Positions 48,186 to 55,978 of a stretch of DNA of 64,000 bases are shown one piece after another. The position numbers and the translations under genes were made by a program. Origin of the DNA: Microbacterium sp. BR1 (GTDB lineage Bacteria; Actinomycetota; Actinomycetes; Actinomycetales; Microbacteriaceae). A model generated the notes under the pieces. That model was not told where the DNA came from. It searched no databases and worked only from the letters and a program-made list of their open reading frames with translations. The stretch covers positions 248,001 to 312,000 of the forward strand of contig NZ_NMUN01000004.1 of NCBI RefSeq assembly GCF_002812725.1, given 5' to 3'. Numbering within the stretch: position 1 is the first letter of the stretch; each line of letters begins with the position of its first letter.

Positions 48186-49558
48186 CGCTGCTCGTCATCA
48201 GCCCCGACTACGCCTCGCATCTGCTACCCCTCGCCACCCTTGCCACGCGGTGGCGCGACGCGGGGGAGCGCGTGGTCGTCGCGACGGGACCGTCCACAGC
48301 CGGCATCGTCGCGGATTTCGGGCTCGAGCGCGTCGATCTGACGCTCGGCCGAGGATCGAACCCCGGGGTGATCCGTGCGGACGAGCAGCCGCGCGACGAG
48401 GGCGCGTCGCTGCGCGGGTTCTTCGACGCGACGTGTATCGGCATGGTGCAGACCCTCCGCTACCAGGCTCGAGAACGGCTCACCGACCTGATGTGGGATC
48501 CCGTCGGACGGGGCCGGCGCGTGCTCGAGATCGTCGATCGGGTCCGCCCCGATGCGATCATCGTCGACCATCTGGCGTTCAGCGCCCGGATGGCCCTGCA
48601 GACCGCGGGCGTGCCCTACGGCGGCGTCGTGCTGGGGCATCCGAGTGCCCTGCCGGTCCCGGGCGAGGTGTACGGCTACCCGCCGTTCTGGCCGCGCGCC
48701 TTCTCGCCCGCGGAGGACGACCTGGCCGAGCTTCGCGCGCTCTGCGACCGGGTCGCCGCGGGCTTCACGGGGGAGTGGAACCGTGCCGCGCGCGAACTCA
48801 ACGGGCGGGCGGCAGACGTGAGCGACGCCTTCGCGACCCACGGCGGTGCGCACGGGGGCACCGTGCTCTACAACTACCCTGCGGAGCTCGCCGAGACAGA
48901 GGGGCGGATGCTGCCGCCGCACGCCTTTCTCGGGTCGACGCGGCGCGACGAACAGGTGGCTCCCGACATCCTGGAGTGGATCGCCCGGGACGAGCCCTAC
49001 GTCTACGTGAGCTTCGGGAGCTTCCTGTCGGTGCGGGATGACGTGCTGTCGCGGGTAGCCGAGGCGGTTCGTCGCCTGGGCGTGCGCGCCGCGATCGCAA
49101 CGGGTGCGACCCCGCCGGGGGCCCTCGGCGACGTGCCGGACGGATGGCTCGTCCGCACGCACCTGCCGCAGGTGCGGCTCCTCGCGAGCGCGGCGGCGGC
49201 GGTCAACCACGGCGGCAACAACTCGGTCACAGAGGCCCTCGGAAGCGGTGTGCCGCTGCTCGTCCTGCCTTTCTCGACCGACCAGTTCGCGGGAGCCGCG
49301 ACCGTCGAGCGCACGCGGGTGGGCGTGGCCCTCGATCCCAACGCCGCGACCGTGGCGGAGGTGACCGACGCGTTGCGTGGCCTTCTCGGGGGCGGCGACG
49401 GCGCTGGCGACCTCGATGTGGACCGCGGGCTGCTCCGGAAGATCGCGGAGGGACAGGCCGCCCGCCCCGGCCCGGTCGTCGCCTACGAGGTGCTCGCGGG
49501 GTCGCGCTCGCTCACGAGCGAACGCATCGCCTCGGGGTCGCCCGCCGCGGACCGGTAG
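48182..49558 (+). CDS. Glycosyltransferase family 1 (UGT/MGT-like)
   Basis: 458-residue GT-B enzyme of the family 1 type: N-terminal LLVISPDYASHLLPLATLATRWRDAGERVVVATGP, then VYVSFGSFLSVRDDVLSRV, and the donor-binding block THLPQVRLLASAAAAVNHGGNNSVTEALGSGVPLLVLPFSTDQF, where NHGGNN replaces the usual HGG. Such enzymes glycosylate lipids or small molecules. GTG 48182 overlaps the previous stop. Its 3' end overlaps the convergent gene by 76 bases. Confidence 0.87.
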   Translation: MTLLVISPDYASHLLPLATLATRWRDAGERVVVATGPSTAGIVADFGLERVDLTLGRGSNPGVIRADEQPRDEGASLRGFFDATCIGMVQTLRYQARERLTDLMWDPVGRGRRVLEIVDRVRPDAIIVDHLAFSARMALQTAGVPYGGVVLGHPSALPVPGEVYGYPPFWPRAFSPAEDDLAELRALCDRVAAGFTGEWNRAARELNGRAADVSDAFATHGGAHGGTVLYNYPAELAETEGRMLPPHAFLGSTRRDEQVAPDILEWIARDEPYVYVSFGSFLSVRDDVLSRVAEAVRRLGVRAAIATGATPPGALGDVPDGWLVRTHLPQVRLLASAAAAVNHGGNNSVTEALGSGVPLLVLPFSTDQFAGAATVERTRVGVALDPNAATVAEVTDALRGLLGGGDGAGDLDVDRGLLRKIAEGQAARPGPVVAYEVLAGSRSLTSERIASGSPAADR

Positions 49559-50163
49559 CGCTCCATCAGCGCCGCGTTCGCGTCGAACCGGGCACCCGCT
49601 CGCGTCTCGGCGACGTGGTGCAGGGCATACACCCGACCGTCGTGTCGCCGAGGCGGGCTGCCGAGGAGCGTCTCATGGGCGAGGTTCCACGCGGCGTCCT
49701 CGTACCCCCACCCGCGGAAGCGCTCGTCCTGCCCGCCGTGGGCGGCCCACGTGCGGGGCGTCGTGACGTACACGCCGGAGCACGCGCCGCGCACCAGCTC
49801 GAACGCGCACCGCTCGGGATCCGTCCCCGTGAGGTACTGGGCCGTGCCGGGGGCCCCGAGCCAGTGGTACGCGGTGTACGGCAGGTGGACGAGGCCGCTC
49901 GTCCGGGCCGCGGCGATGGCCCCGCGCAGAGCCCCCGCTTCCGGGATCGTGTCGGCATCGTTGATCACGACGACGTCATCCAGGCTCAGGCCGGCGAGGC
50001 CCTTGTTACGGCACGCGGCGAGGACGAACACGTCGTCATCCGTGTCCACGGTCCGCACGGTGAACTCGGGGAATTCGCGCGCATACCAGCTCGTCACGGC
50101 TTCGAATGCGGTCAGGCGCGACGGCGCGGGGCGCCAGGGGATGATGACGGAGACGGCAGACAC
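49483..50163 (-). CDS. GT-A glycosyltransferase (galactosyltransferase-like)
   Basis: 226-residue enzyme with a short N-terminal GT2-like start (VSVIIPWRPAPSRLTAFEAV), a DxD-type motif in VVVINDADTIPEAG and the C-terminal galactosyltransferase signature GWGYEDAAWNLAHETLLG. It lacks membrane helices. GTG 50163 was chosen because minus-strand TAGGCT (50171-50176) lies 7 bases before it; ATG 50187 is an alternative. It closes the glycan cluster and overlaps the end of the convergent glycosyltransferase. Confidence 0.82.
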   Translation of the reverse strand: MSAVSVIIPWRPAPSRLTAFEAVTSWYAREFPEFTVRTVDTDDDVFVLAACRNKGLAGLSLDDVVVINDADTIPEAGALRGAIAAARTSGLVHLPYTAYHWLGAPGTAQYLTGTDPERCAFELVRGACSGVYVTTPRTWAAHGGQDERFRGWGYEDAAWNLAHETLLGSPPRRHDGRVYALHHVAETRAGARFDANAALMERYRSAAGDPEAMRSLVSERDPASTS

Positions 50164-50170
50164 GACGTTC

Positions 50171-50176
50171 AGCCTA
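50171..50176 (-). promoter_or_regulatory. -10 element (TAGGCT) of the GT-A gene
   Basis: Minus-strand TAGGCT, 7 bases, GTG 50163. Confidence 0.5.
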
Positions 50177-50290
50177 GGCGCGGACATGCGGGAGGAACGC
50201 AGTGGTCGTTCGGGCCCGAATGCGCCGCGGGGGGCTCGTTCTGCCACGCGGGACCTCTCGGATGTTCGCCCGTCCGTGCGGCGGTGCAGA

Positions 50291-50308
50291 CGGGGTGACT
50301 CACCCCCG
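50291..50308. promoter_or_regulatory. Palindrome CGGGGTGA-C-TCACCCCCG
   Basis: An almost perfect 7-bp dyad with a one-base centre, 12 bases before a second palindrome, in the divergent region upstream of the DUF3145 gene. Possible operator; no regulator identified. Confidence 0.4.
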
Positions 50309-50319
50309 CGCCGCGCCGA

Positions 50320-50341
50320 GGAATCACAGTGTTGTGATTCC
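50320..50341. promoter_or_regulatory. Perfect 9-bp palindrome over the -35 of the DUF3145 promoter
   Basis: GGAATCACA, GTGT, TGTGATTCC. The right arm contains TTGTGA (50332-50337), which with AATAAT at 50356-50361 (18-base spacing) forms the best promoter in this gap. A protein bound here would compete with RNA polymerase. Confidence 0.6.
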
Positions 50342-50442
50342 GTTATGTGATGGGCAATAATGGGCCCACAACCGAACAGCAGTCGCCGAAACACGTGTCA
50401 CAGGTCGTAGGGGAAGACGTACCTGAAGAAACGGAAGTGGAA

Positions 50443-50946
50443 ATGGCGACATCATCGGCGCGCGGAGTGATCTATGTCCACTCCGCGCCGCGGGCGTTGT
50501 GCCCGCACCTGGAATGGGCTGTCGGGCGTGCACTCGGTCGTGCCGTGAGTTTTGAGTGGGACGAGCAGCCTGTCCTACCCGGAGCTCGTCGCGCCGAGTT
50601 CTATTGGGAGGGCCCCGTCGGAACCGGCGCCTCGCTGTCTTCGGCCATGCACGGCTGGGAACATCTGCGCTTCGAGGTCACCGAGGATCCAACCCCGCGT
50701 TCGGATGGCGGCCGGTGGTTGCACACCCCCGACCTCGGCATCCACTATGCGCAGACCGATGCGGCAGGCAACGTCGTCATCGGGGAAGATCGGATCCGCT
50801 ACGCGATGGAGATCGCCGCAGGCGATGTTCGAGAACTCCAGCGTGAGCTGGGCGTCGCCCTCGGGCAAGCCTGGGATGACGAGCTCGAGATCTTCCGCCA
50901 CGCGAGCGATCAGGCACCCGTGGTGTGGCTCCACAAGGTGGGCTAG
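50443..50946 (+). CDS. DUF3145 family protein
   Basis: 167-residue conserved actinobacterial protein that begins ATSSARGVIYVHSAPRALCPHLEWAVGRALG and has the DUF3145 core (RWLHTPDLGIHYAQTDAAGNVVIGEDRIRY). Its function is unknown, but it is repeatedly found beside the fatty acid synthesis genes, as here, convergent with fabF. ATG 50443 follows GGAAGTGGAA; the open frame extends upstream but without homology. Promoter signals upstream imply a leader of roughly 75 bases. Confidence 0.87.
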   Translation: MATSSARGVIYVHSAPRALCPHLEWAVGRALGRAVSFEWDEQPVLPGARRAEFYWEGPVGTGASLSSAMHGWEHLRFEVTEDPTPRSDGGRWLHTPDLGIHYAQTDAAGNVVIGEDRIRYAMEIAAGDVRELQRELGVALGQAWDDELEIFRHASDQAPVVWLHKVG

Positions 50947-51101
50947 AGGCGCTCGTAGGCTGAAGGCGACCCGAGACTCCAGACATCCCCACACTCGGAC
51001 CGAACCCATCGTCCGCGCTCGCGCGGCCTGTTGGCTGGGTCAGGATGTGGAAACCCCTGGATCGCGGTCACCGAACCTGTCGAAGCGACCGCGCGCCAAC
51101 C

Positions 51102-52340
51102 TCAATTCGTCGAGAATGCGACGACGGCGTTGTGCCCGCCGAAGCCGAACGAGTTGCTGATCGCCAACTGGTCGCCCGCACCGAGGTCCTGGACCTGACC
51201 CGAGATCCGGAAGGGCACCTCGGGGTCCTGCGTCGTCAGGTTGATCGTCGGAGGTGCCTGGCGCTGACCGATCGCCAGGACCGTGAAGATCGCCTCGAGC
51301 GCTCCGGTTCCCCCGAGCAGGTGGCCGGTCGAGGCCTTCGTCGCTGAGACCGGGATGTCGTCGACACGGGCCCCGAAGATGGCCCGGAGCGCCTGGTACT
51401 CGTTCGGGTCGCCCACGGGCGTGGACGTCGCGTGCGCGTTGATGTGCGTGACGTCGTCGGGGGACGCATCGGCCATCTCGAGTGCCATCGTCACGGCTCG
51501 TGCCGCGCCGTGCCCCTCGGGGTCGTTCGCCGTGATGTGGTATGAATCCGCCGTGACCCCGCCGCCGACGACGTAGGCGTAGATCTTCGCGCCGCGAGCC
51601 TTGGCATGCTCCTCGGTCTCGAGGATCAGCACGCCGGCGCCCTCGCCCATGACGAAGCCGTCGCGGTCGATGCTTCCCGGACGCGATGCCGTCGCGGGGT
51701 CGTCGTTGCGACGCGAGAGCGCCTGCATCGACGCGAACGAGGCGATGGTGATCGGATGGATCGCCGACTCGGTGCCGCCCGCGATCACGACGTCCGCGAG
51801 GCCGTCCTGCAGGTGCTCGACCGCGTTGACGATCGACTCGGTGCTCGACGCGCACGCGCTGGCGACCGTGCGGGCGAACGCGCGCGCACCGAAGTGGAGG
51901 GAGAGGTTGCCGGCCGCCGCGTTCGGCATGAGCATCGGCACGGTCATCGGCATGACGCGGCGGGGGCCCTTCTCGCGCAGGGTGTCCCACGCGTCGAGCA
52001 GGGTCCAGACGCCGCCGATGCCGGTCGCGAAGTCGACGCCGAGGCGCTCCGGGTCGACCTCGGGCGCTCCGGCGTCCTCCCAGGCCTCCATGGCGGCGAC
52101 GAGGGCGAACTGCGACGCCGGGTCGAGCCGCTTGGCGGTGGGCCGGGGCAGGACGTCCTCGGGGCGCACGACGGCTTCGGCCGCGAACGTGACGGGCAGC
52201 TCGTACTCGGCTACCCACTCGTGCTCGAGTGTCCGCGTGCCCGACACGCCGGCAAGAAGGGCGGTCCAGCTTTCGGGGGCGGTGCCACCGAGGGGTGACG
52301 AGGCACCGATTCCGGTGACGACGATGCGCTTGGTGGTCAT
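51102..52340 (-). CDS. fabF: Beta-ketoacyl-ACP synthase II
   Basis: 412-residue condensing enzyme elongating acyl-ACP with malonyl-ACP in type II fatty acid synthesis. The active-site cysteine is in TVASACASSTES, the two histidines in INAHATSTPVGD and KASTGHLLGGTG, and the C-terminal motif is NSFGFGGHNAVV. It is last in aceE-fasR-fabD-fabH-acpP-fabF and separated from acpP by a strong hairpin. Confidence 0.95.
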   Translation of the reverse strand: MTTKRIVVTGIGASSPLGGTAPESWTALLAGVSGTRTLEHEWVAEYELPVTFAAEAVVRPEDVLPRPTAKRLDPASQFALVAAMEAWEDAGAPEVDPERLGVDFATGIGGVWTLLDAWDTLREKGPRRVMPMTVPMLMPNAAAGNLSLHFGARAFARTVASACASSTESIVNAVEHLQDGLADVVIAGGTESAIHPITIASFASMQALSRRNDDPATASRPGSIDRDGFVMGEGAGVLILETEEHAKARGAKIYAYVVGGGVTADSYHITANDPEGHGAARAVTMALEMADASPDDVTHINAHATSTPVGDPNEYQALRAIFGARVDDIPVSATKASTGHLLGGTGALEAIFTVLAIGQRQAPPTINLTTQDPEVPFRISGQVQDLGAGDQLAISNSFGFGGHNAVVAFSTN

Positions 52341-52367
52341 GACACGAATCCTCAGGCGTTGCTGTCG

Positions 52368-52395
52368 CTCTCGGGGGCCCAGGGGCCCCCGAGAG
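52368..52395 (-). terminator. Stem-loop between acpP and fabF
   Basis: CTCTCGGGGGC and GCCCCCGAGAG form a perfect 11-bp GC-rich stem with a 6-base loop, with no U tract. It lies 7 bases past the acpP stop codon and 28 bases before fabF. It may stabilise the acpP mRNA 3' end or partly terminate transcription so that acyl carrier protein is made in excess of FabF. Confidence 0.7.
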
Positions 52396-52401
52396 GGTGG
52401 A

Positions 52402-52650
52402 TCAGGACTGGTTCGACGTGATGAACGTCACGGCGTCGCCGACGGTCTTGAGGTTCTTGACCTCGTCGTCGGGAATGGTGACGCCGAACTTCTCTTCTGC
52501 GTTCACGACGATCGTCATCATCGAGATCGAGTCGATGTCGAGGTCGTCGGTGAAGGACTTCTCGAGGGCGACGTCGTCGGCCGAGATGCCGGTCTCGTCG
52601 GTGATGAGCTCAGCGAGCCCGGCGAGCACCTCATCGGTAGAAAAGGCCAT
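52402..52650 (-). CDS. acpP: Acyl carrier protein
   Basis: 82-residue acidic carrier protein. The phosphopantetheine serine is in DLDIDSISMM, where the usual DSL is DSI as in other actinobacterial ACPs. It carries growing acyl chains between the Fab enzymes. ATG 52650 has a perfect AAGGAG site. A minus-strand TAGACT at 52712-52717 could be an internal promoter giving extra acpP transcript. Confidence 0.95.
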   Translation of the reverse strand: MAFSTDEVLAGLAELITDETGISADDVALEKSFTDDLDIDSISMMTIVVNAEEKFGVTIPDDEVKNLKTVGDAVTFITSNQS

Positions 52651-52711
52651 GGTGTCTCCTTGGTTCTGGATCTTTACGGGGGTTCTGGAGTCGTGTCGTC
52701 GACCGCAGATC

Positions 52712-52717
52712 AGTCTA
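52712..52717 (-). promoter_or_regulatory. Possible internal -10 (TAGACT) before acpP
   Basis: It lies in the fabH-acpP gap, about 62 bases before the acpP start, with no strong -35. Confidence 0.35.
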
Positions 52718-52735
52718 GGGTGGCTATCCGCTCGC

Positions 52736-53743
52736 TCACGGCAGCACCACGACCTGAGCGCCGAACACCAGACCGGCGCCGAAGCCGATCTGCAGGGCGA
52801 GACCGCCGCTGATCTCGGGGTGCTCCTGCAGCAGACGGTGCGTGGCCAGAGGGATCGATGCTGCCGACGTGTTGCCGGTCGTCTCGATGTCGCGGCCGAT
52901 CACGACGGTGTCGGGCAGCTTCAACTGCTTGGCGAACTCGTCGATGATGCGCATGTTGGCCTGATGGGGCACGAAGGCTGCCAGGTCGGATGCCTCGACA
53001 CCGGCCGCTTCGAGGGCCTGGCGTGCGACCTTCACCATCTCCCACACCGCCCAGCGGAAGACGGTCGGCCCCTCCTGGCGAAGCGTGGGCCATGCGGCGA
53101 CCCCGTCGCGGAACTCGATGAGCGTGTGGTCCATCCCGACGGCGTCGGCCTTGGAGCCATCCGATCCCCACACCGTGGGGCCGATGCCGGGCGTTTCGCT
53201 CGGGCCGACCACGACGGCGCCGGCACCGTCGCCGAGCAGGAACGAGATGCTGCGGTCAGTCGGGTCGACGACATCGCTGAGCTTCTCGGCACCGATGACG
53301 ACGGCATAGTGGGCGATTCCGCTGCGGATCAGGGCATCTGCCTGGGCTACCCCGTACGAGAACCCGGCGCAGGCCGCGTTCAGGTCGTAGGCGGCCGCGG
53401 GATTCGCTCCGACACGGTCGGCGACGACGGCCGAGATCGACGGGGTCTGCTGGGGGTTGCTGATCGTCGCCACGATGACGAGGTCGATGTCTTCGGGAGC
53501 GACGCCGGAGGTGGCGATCGCTTCGGCCGCGGCGTCCGTGGCGAGATCGAGAGCGCTCGTGCCGGCTTCCGCGCGCGTGCGCGTGATGATGCCGGTGCGC
53601 TGGCGGATCCACTCGTCGCTCGAGTCGATCGGTCCGACGAGCGCGTCGTTGTCGACGAAGACTTCGCCGCGCGCGGCGCCGTACGCGTAGATCCGCGTGT
53701 GGGGGACGCCCGTGGTCTGGGTCAGCGGGGCGGACGAGATCAT
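52736..53743 (-). CDS. fabH: Beta-ketoacyl-ACP synthase III
   Basis: 335-residue initiating condensing enzyme that joins an acyl-CoA primer to malonyl-ACP. The Cys-His-Asn triad is visible: NAACAGFSYG, VPHQANMRII and GNTSAASIP. In Gram-positives it prefers branched primers, but specificity is not readable here. It overlaps fabD by 4 bases. Confidence 0.95.
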   Translation of the reverse strand: MISSAPLTQTTGVPHTRIYAYGAARGEVFVDNDALVGPIDSSDEWIRQRTGIITRTRAEAGTSALDLATDAAAEAIATSGVAPEDIDLVIVATISNPQQTPSISAVVADRVGANPAAAYDLNAACAGFSYGVAQADALIRSGIAHYAVVIGAEKLSDVVDPTDRSISFLLGDGAGAVVVGPSETPGIGPTVWGSDGSKADAVGMDHTLIEFRDGVAAWPTLRQEGPTVFRWAVWEMVKVARQALEAAGVEASDLAAFVPHQANMRIIDEFAKQLKLPDTVVIGRDIETTGNTSAASIPLATHRLLQEHPEISGGLALQIGFGAGLVFGAQVVVLP

Positions 53744-54660
53744 GCGTTTTCCTTCGAGAGAAGATCCGCGGCCGCGTCGAGGTCGTCGGGGGTCTTGACC
53801 GCCACCGACGGGACGCCGCGGAGTCCGCGCTTGGCGAGCCCGGTCAGTGTACCGGCGGGAGTCAGTTCGATGAGGCCCGTGATACCCGCGTCGGCGAATC
53901 CCGCCATGCAGAGATCCCAGCGGACGGGCGAGGCGACCTGGCCGACCAGCAGGTCGATCGCGGTCGAACCCGAGGTGACGACGGACCCGTCATGGTTCGT
54001 CCAGAGCGTGAGCGTGGGGTCGGTCGCCTCTATGGCGTCGGCGGCGATACGCAGCCGCTCGACCGCGGGCGCCATGTAGCCGGTGTGGAACGCGCCGGCG
54101 ACCTGCAGCGGGATGACTCGCGCGCCGCGCGGGGCTTCTGCCGCGAGCTCGGCGAGGGCGCCGGGTGCTCCCGCCGCGACGATCTGCCCGCCTCCGTTGA
54201 AGTTGGCGGGGGTGAGCGCGAGCTCTTCCAACCGTGCGAGGACGACCTCTTCGTCACCGCCGACGACGGCGCTCATGCCGGTCGGCTCGAGGGCCGCGGC
54301 GTCCGCCATCGCCCGCCCGCGGATGCCGACGAGGTTCATGCCGTCGTGGGCAGAGAGCACACCCGCGATGACGAGTGCCGCGATCTCGCCGACCGAGTGG
54401 CCCGCGGTGCCGCCGGGGGTCGACGGGGCGCGCTGCTCGAGCGCGGACCAGGCGAGCAGGCTCGCGGCGACGATCAGCGGTTGGGCGATGCGGGTATCGC
54501 GGATGGTGTCGGCGTCGGACTCCGTGCCATGGCGGATCAGATCGACCTCTGCGGCATCCGAGAACGCGGTGAGCAGATCACGCGCCCCGGGGAGCTCTAG
54601 CCAGGGGGAGAGGAATCCGGGAGTCTGAGAGCCCTGACCGGGGCAGGCTACGACGATCAC
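53740..54660 (-). CDS. fabD: Malonyl-CoA:ACP transacylase
   Basis: 306-residue acyltransferase loading malonyl groups onto ACP. PGQGSQTPGFL is near the N-terminus, the catalytic serine is in GHSVGEIAAL, and the histidine in VAGAFHTGYMAP. The GTG start lies about 45 bases after the upstream regulator gene. It overlaps fabH by 4 bases. Confidence 0.95.
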   Translation of the reverse strand: MIVVACPGQGSQTPGFLSPWLELPGARDLLTAFSDAAEVDLIRHGTESDADTIRDTRIAQPLIVAASLLAWSALEQRAPSTPGGTAGHSVGEIAALVIAGVLSAHDGMNLVGIRGRAMADAAALEPTGMSAVVGGDEEVVLARLEELALTPANFNGGGQIVAAGAPGALAELAAEAPRGARVIPLQVAGAFHTGYMAPAVERLRIAADAIEATDPTLTLWTNHDGSVVTSGSTAIDLLVGQVASPVRWDLCMAGFADAGITGLIELTPAGTLTGLAKRGLRGVPSVAVKTPDDLDAAADLLSKENA

Positions 54661-54704
54661 CTACCCAGTCTGTCAACTCGACCGGGGTGGGTCTTGGCTC
54701 GGTC

Positions 54705-55973
54705 CTACGAAGAAACCCCGGAACGTTTGTGCGTGGCTGACACCAGAGGGCGTCTGCGCGTGTCCGTAGCAGCGATCTGGCCCAGGATGAGTGCCGACTG
54801 CAGGATGAGTGCCTCGCGCGCCCCGGTGGCATCCCAGCCGATGACCTCGCTGACCCGCTTGAGGCGGTAGCGCACGGTGTTCGGGTGCACGAACAGCTCG
54901 CGAGCGGTGGCCTCGAGCGACCGGCCGTTGTCGAGGTAGCTCCACAGTGTCGTGACGAGGTCGGGGGAGTGCGCCTGCAGCGGTCGATAGATCCGCTCGA
55001 CGAGCGTCTGCTTGGCCAGCGCGTCGCCCGCGAGGGCACGCTCGGGCAGCAGGTCGTCCGCCTCGACGGGGCGGGGCGCATTTCGCCAGGCGCGGGCCAC
55101 GGCGAATCCGGCGAGCGCCGCACGGGCGCTCGCGCTCGCGTCGACCAGGGCGGGAACAGCGGGGCCGAGCACCAGGTGGCCCGGCCCGAATCCGGGTTCG
55201 AGACGCGTTGCGATCTCGGGGAAGGGCAGGTCCGGTGCGGGTTCTTCGCCGCGGGGGACCGAGTCCGAGCGCCCCATCACCAGCACGAGCCGCGATCCCT
55301 GCACACCGATCAACACGTCCACGCCGAGTTTGCGCGCGATGCGCCGAAGCTGATCGACGTCGAACTGCGAGGGGGTCGTGCCGACGAGCACGCATACCTC
55401 GCCGTGTCCGTGCCAGCCCAGCGCCGCGATGCGGCTCGGCAGCTCGGCATCCGCCTCGCCGGTCAGGATCGAGTCGACGACCAGCGCCTCGAGACGTGCG
55501 TCCCACAGCCCGCGTGCTTCCGCCGCCCGCGCGTAGACATCCGCCGCGGCGAACGCGACGTCACGCGAGTACTTCAGGATCGCCTCGCGGATGCTGCCGC
55601 CCCGGCCCGTCACACGCTCTTCCGTGACCTCGACCGTCACGCGGATGAGCTGCAGGGTCTGCTGCAGGCTGACGCTGCGCAGCAGCTCACGCGGAGCGGC
55701 GGCGAAGATGTCCGCCGCGATCCAGGGCGTCGACTCGGGGTCTTCGTACCACTGGATGAAGGAGGTGATGCCCGCCTGGGCTACGAGGCCGACCGCGGAC
55801 CGCCGCCCGGGTGGCATCTCGCGGTACCAGGGCAGCGTGTCCTCGAGTCGGTTGAGCGTCGCCGTGGCGAGGTCGCCGGAGATGCGACGCAACCAGGCGA
55901 GGGTCGCCGCCTTCTCGTCGGATACGGCCTTCTCCGAGACGGCTTTCTCGTCGGCTCCCGTGGTTTCGGGCAC
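54705..55973 (-). CDS. PucR-type transcriptional regulator, FasR-like
   Basis: About 422-residue regulator with the PucR/CdaR C-terminal helix-turn-helix (SLEATARELFVHPNTVRYRLKRVSEVIGW at about 360-390) and a long N-terminal region of no recognised fold. In Streptomyces coelicolor a PucR-like protein, FasR, sits directly upstream of fabDHPF and activates it; identical position suggests the same role. The N-terminus has a short EKAVSEKAVSDEKA repeat. GTG 55973 starts 5 bases after the aceE stop, linking it to pyruvate dehydrogenase. Confidence 0.85.
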   Translation of the reverse strand: MPETTGADEKAVSEKAVSDEKAATLAWLRRISGDLATATLNRLEDTLPWYREMPPGRRSAVGLVAQAGITSFIQWYEDPESTPWIAADIFAAAPRELLRSVSLQQTLQLIRVTVEVTEERVTGRGGSIREAILKYSRDVAFAAADVYARAAEARGLWDARLEALVVDSILTGEADAELPSRIAALGWHGHGEVCVLVGTTPSQFDVDQLRRIARKLGVDVLIGVQGSRLVLVMGRSDSVPRGEEPAPDLPFPEIATRLEPGFGPGHLVLGPAVPALVDASASARAALAGFAVARAWRNAPRPVEADDLLPERALAGDALAKQTLVERIYRPLQAHSPDLVTTLWSYLDNGRSLEATARELFVHPNTVRYRLKRVSEVIGWDATGAREALILQSALILGQIAATDTRRRPLVSATHKRSGVSS

Positions 55974-55978
55974 GGGGC

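Noticed and set aside
44612..50163. Glycan cluster as an integrated genomic island at tRNA-Met
   Set aside because: No integrase, no direct repeat of the tRNA 3' end was seen downstream, and base composition looks like the surroundings.
51063..51093. CGCGGTC/GACCGCG hairpin between the DUF3145 gene and fabF
   Set aside because: Seven base pairs with a 17-base loop and no U tract are within chance expectation at this GC content.
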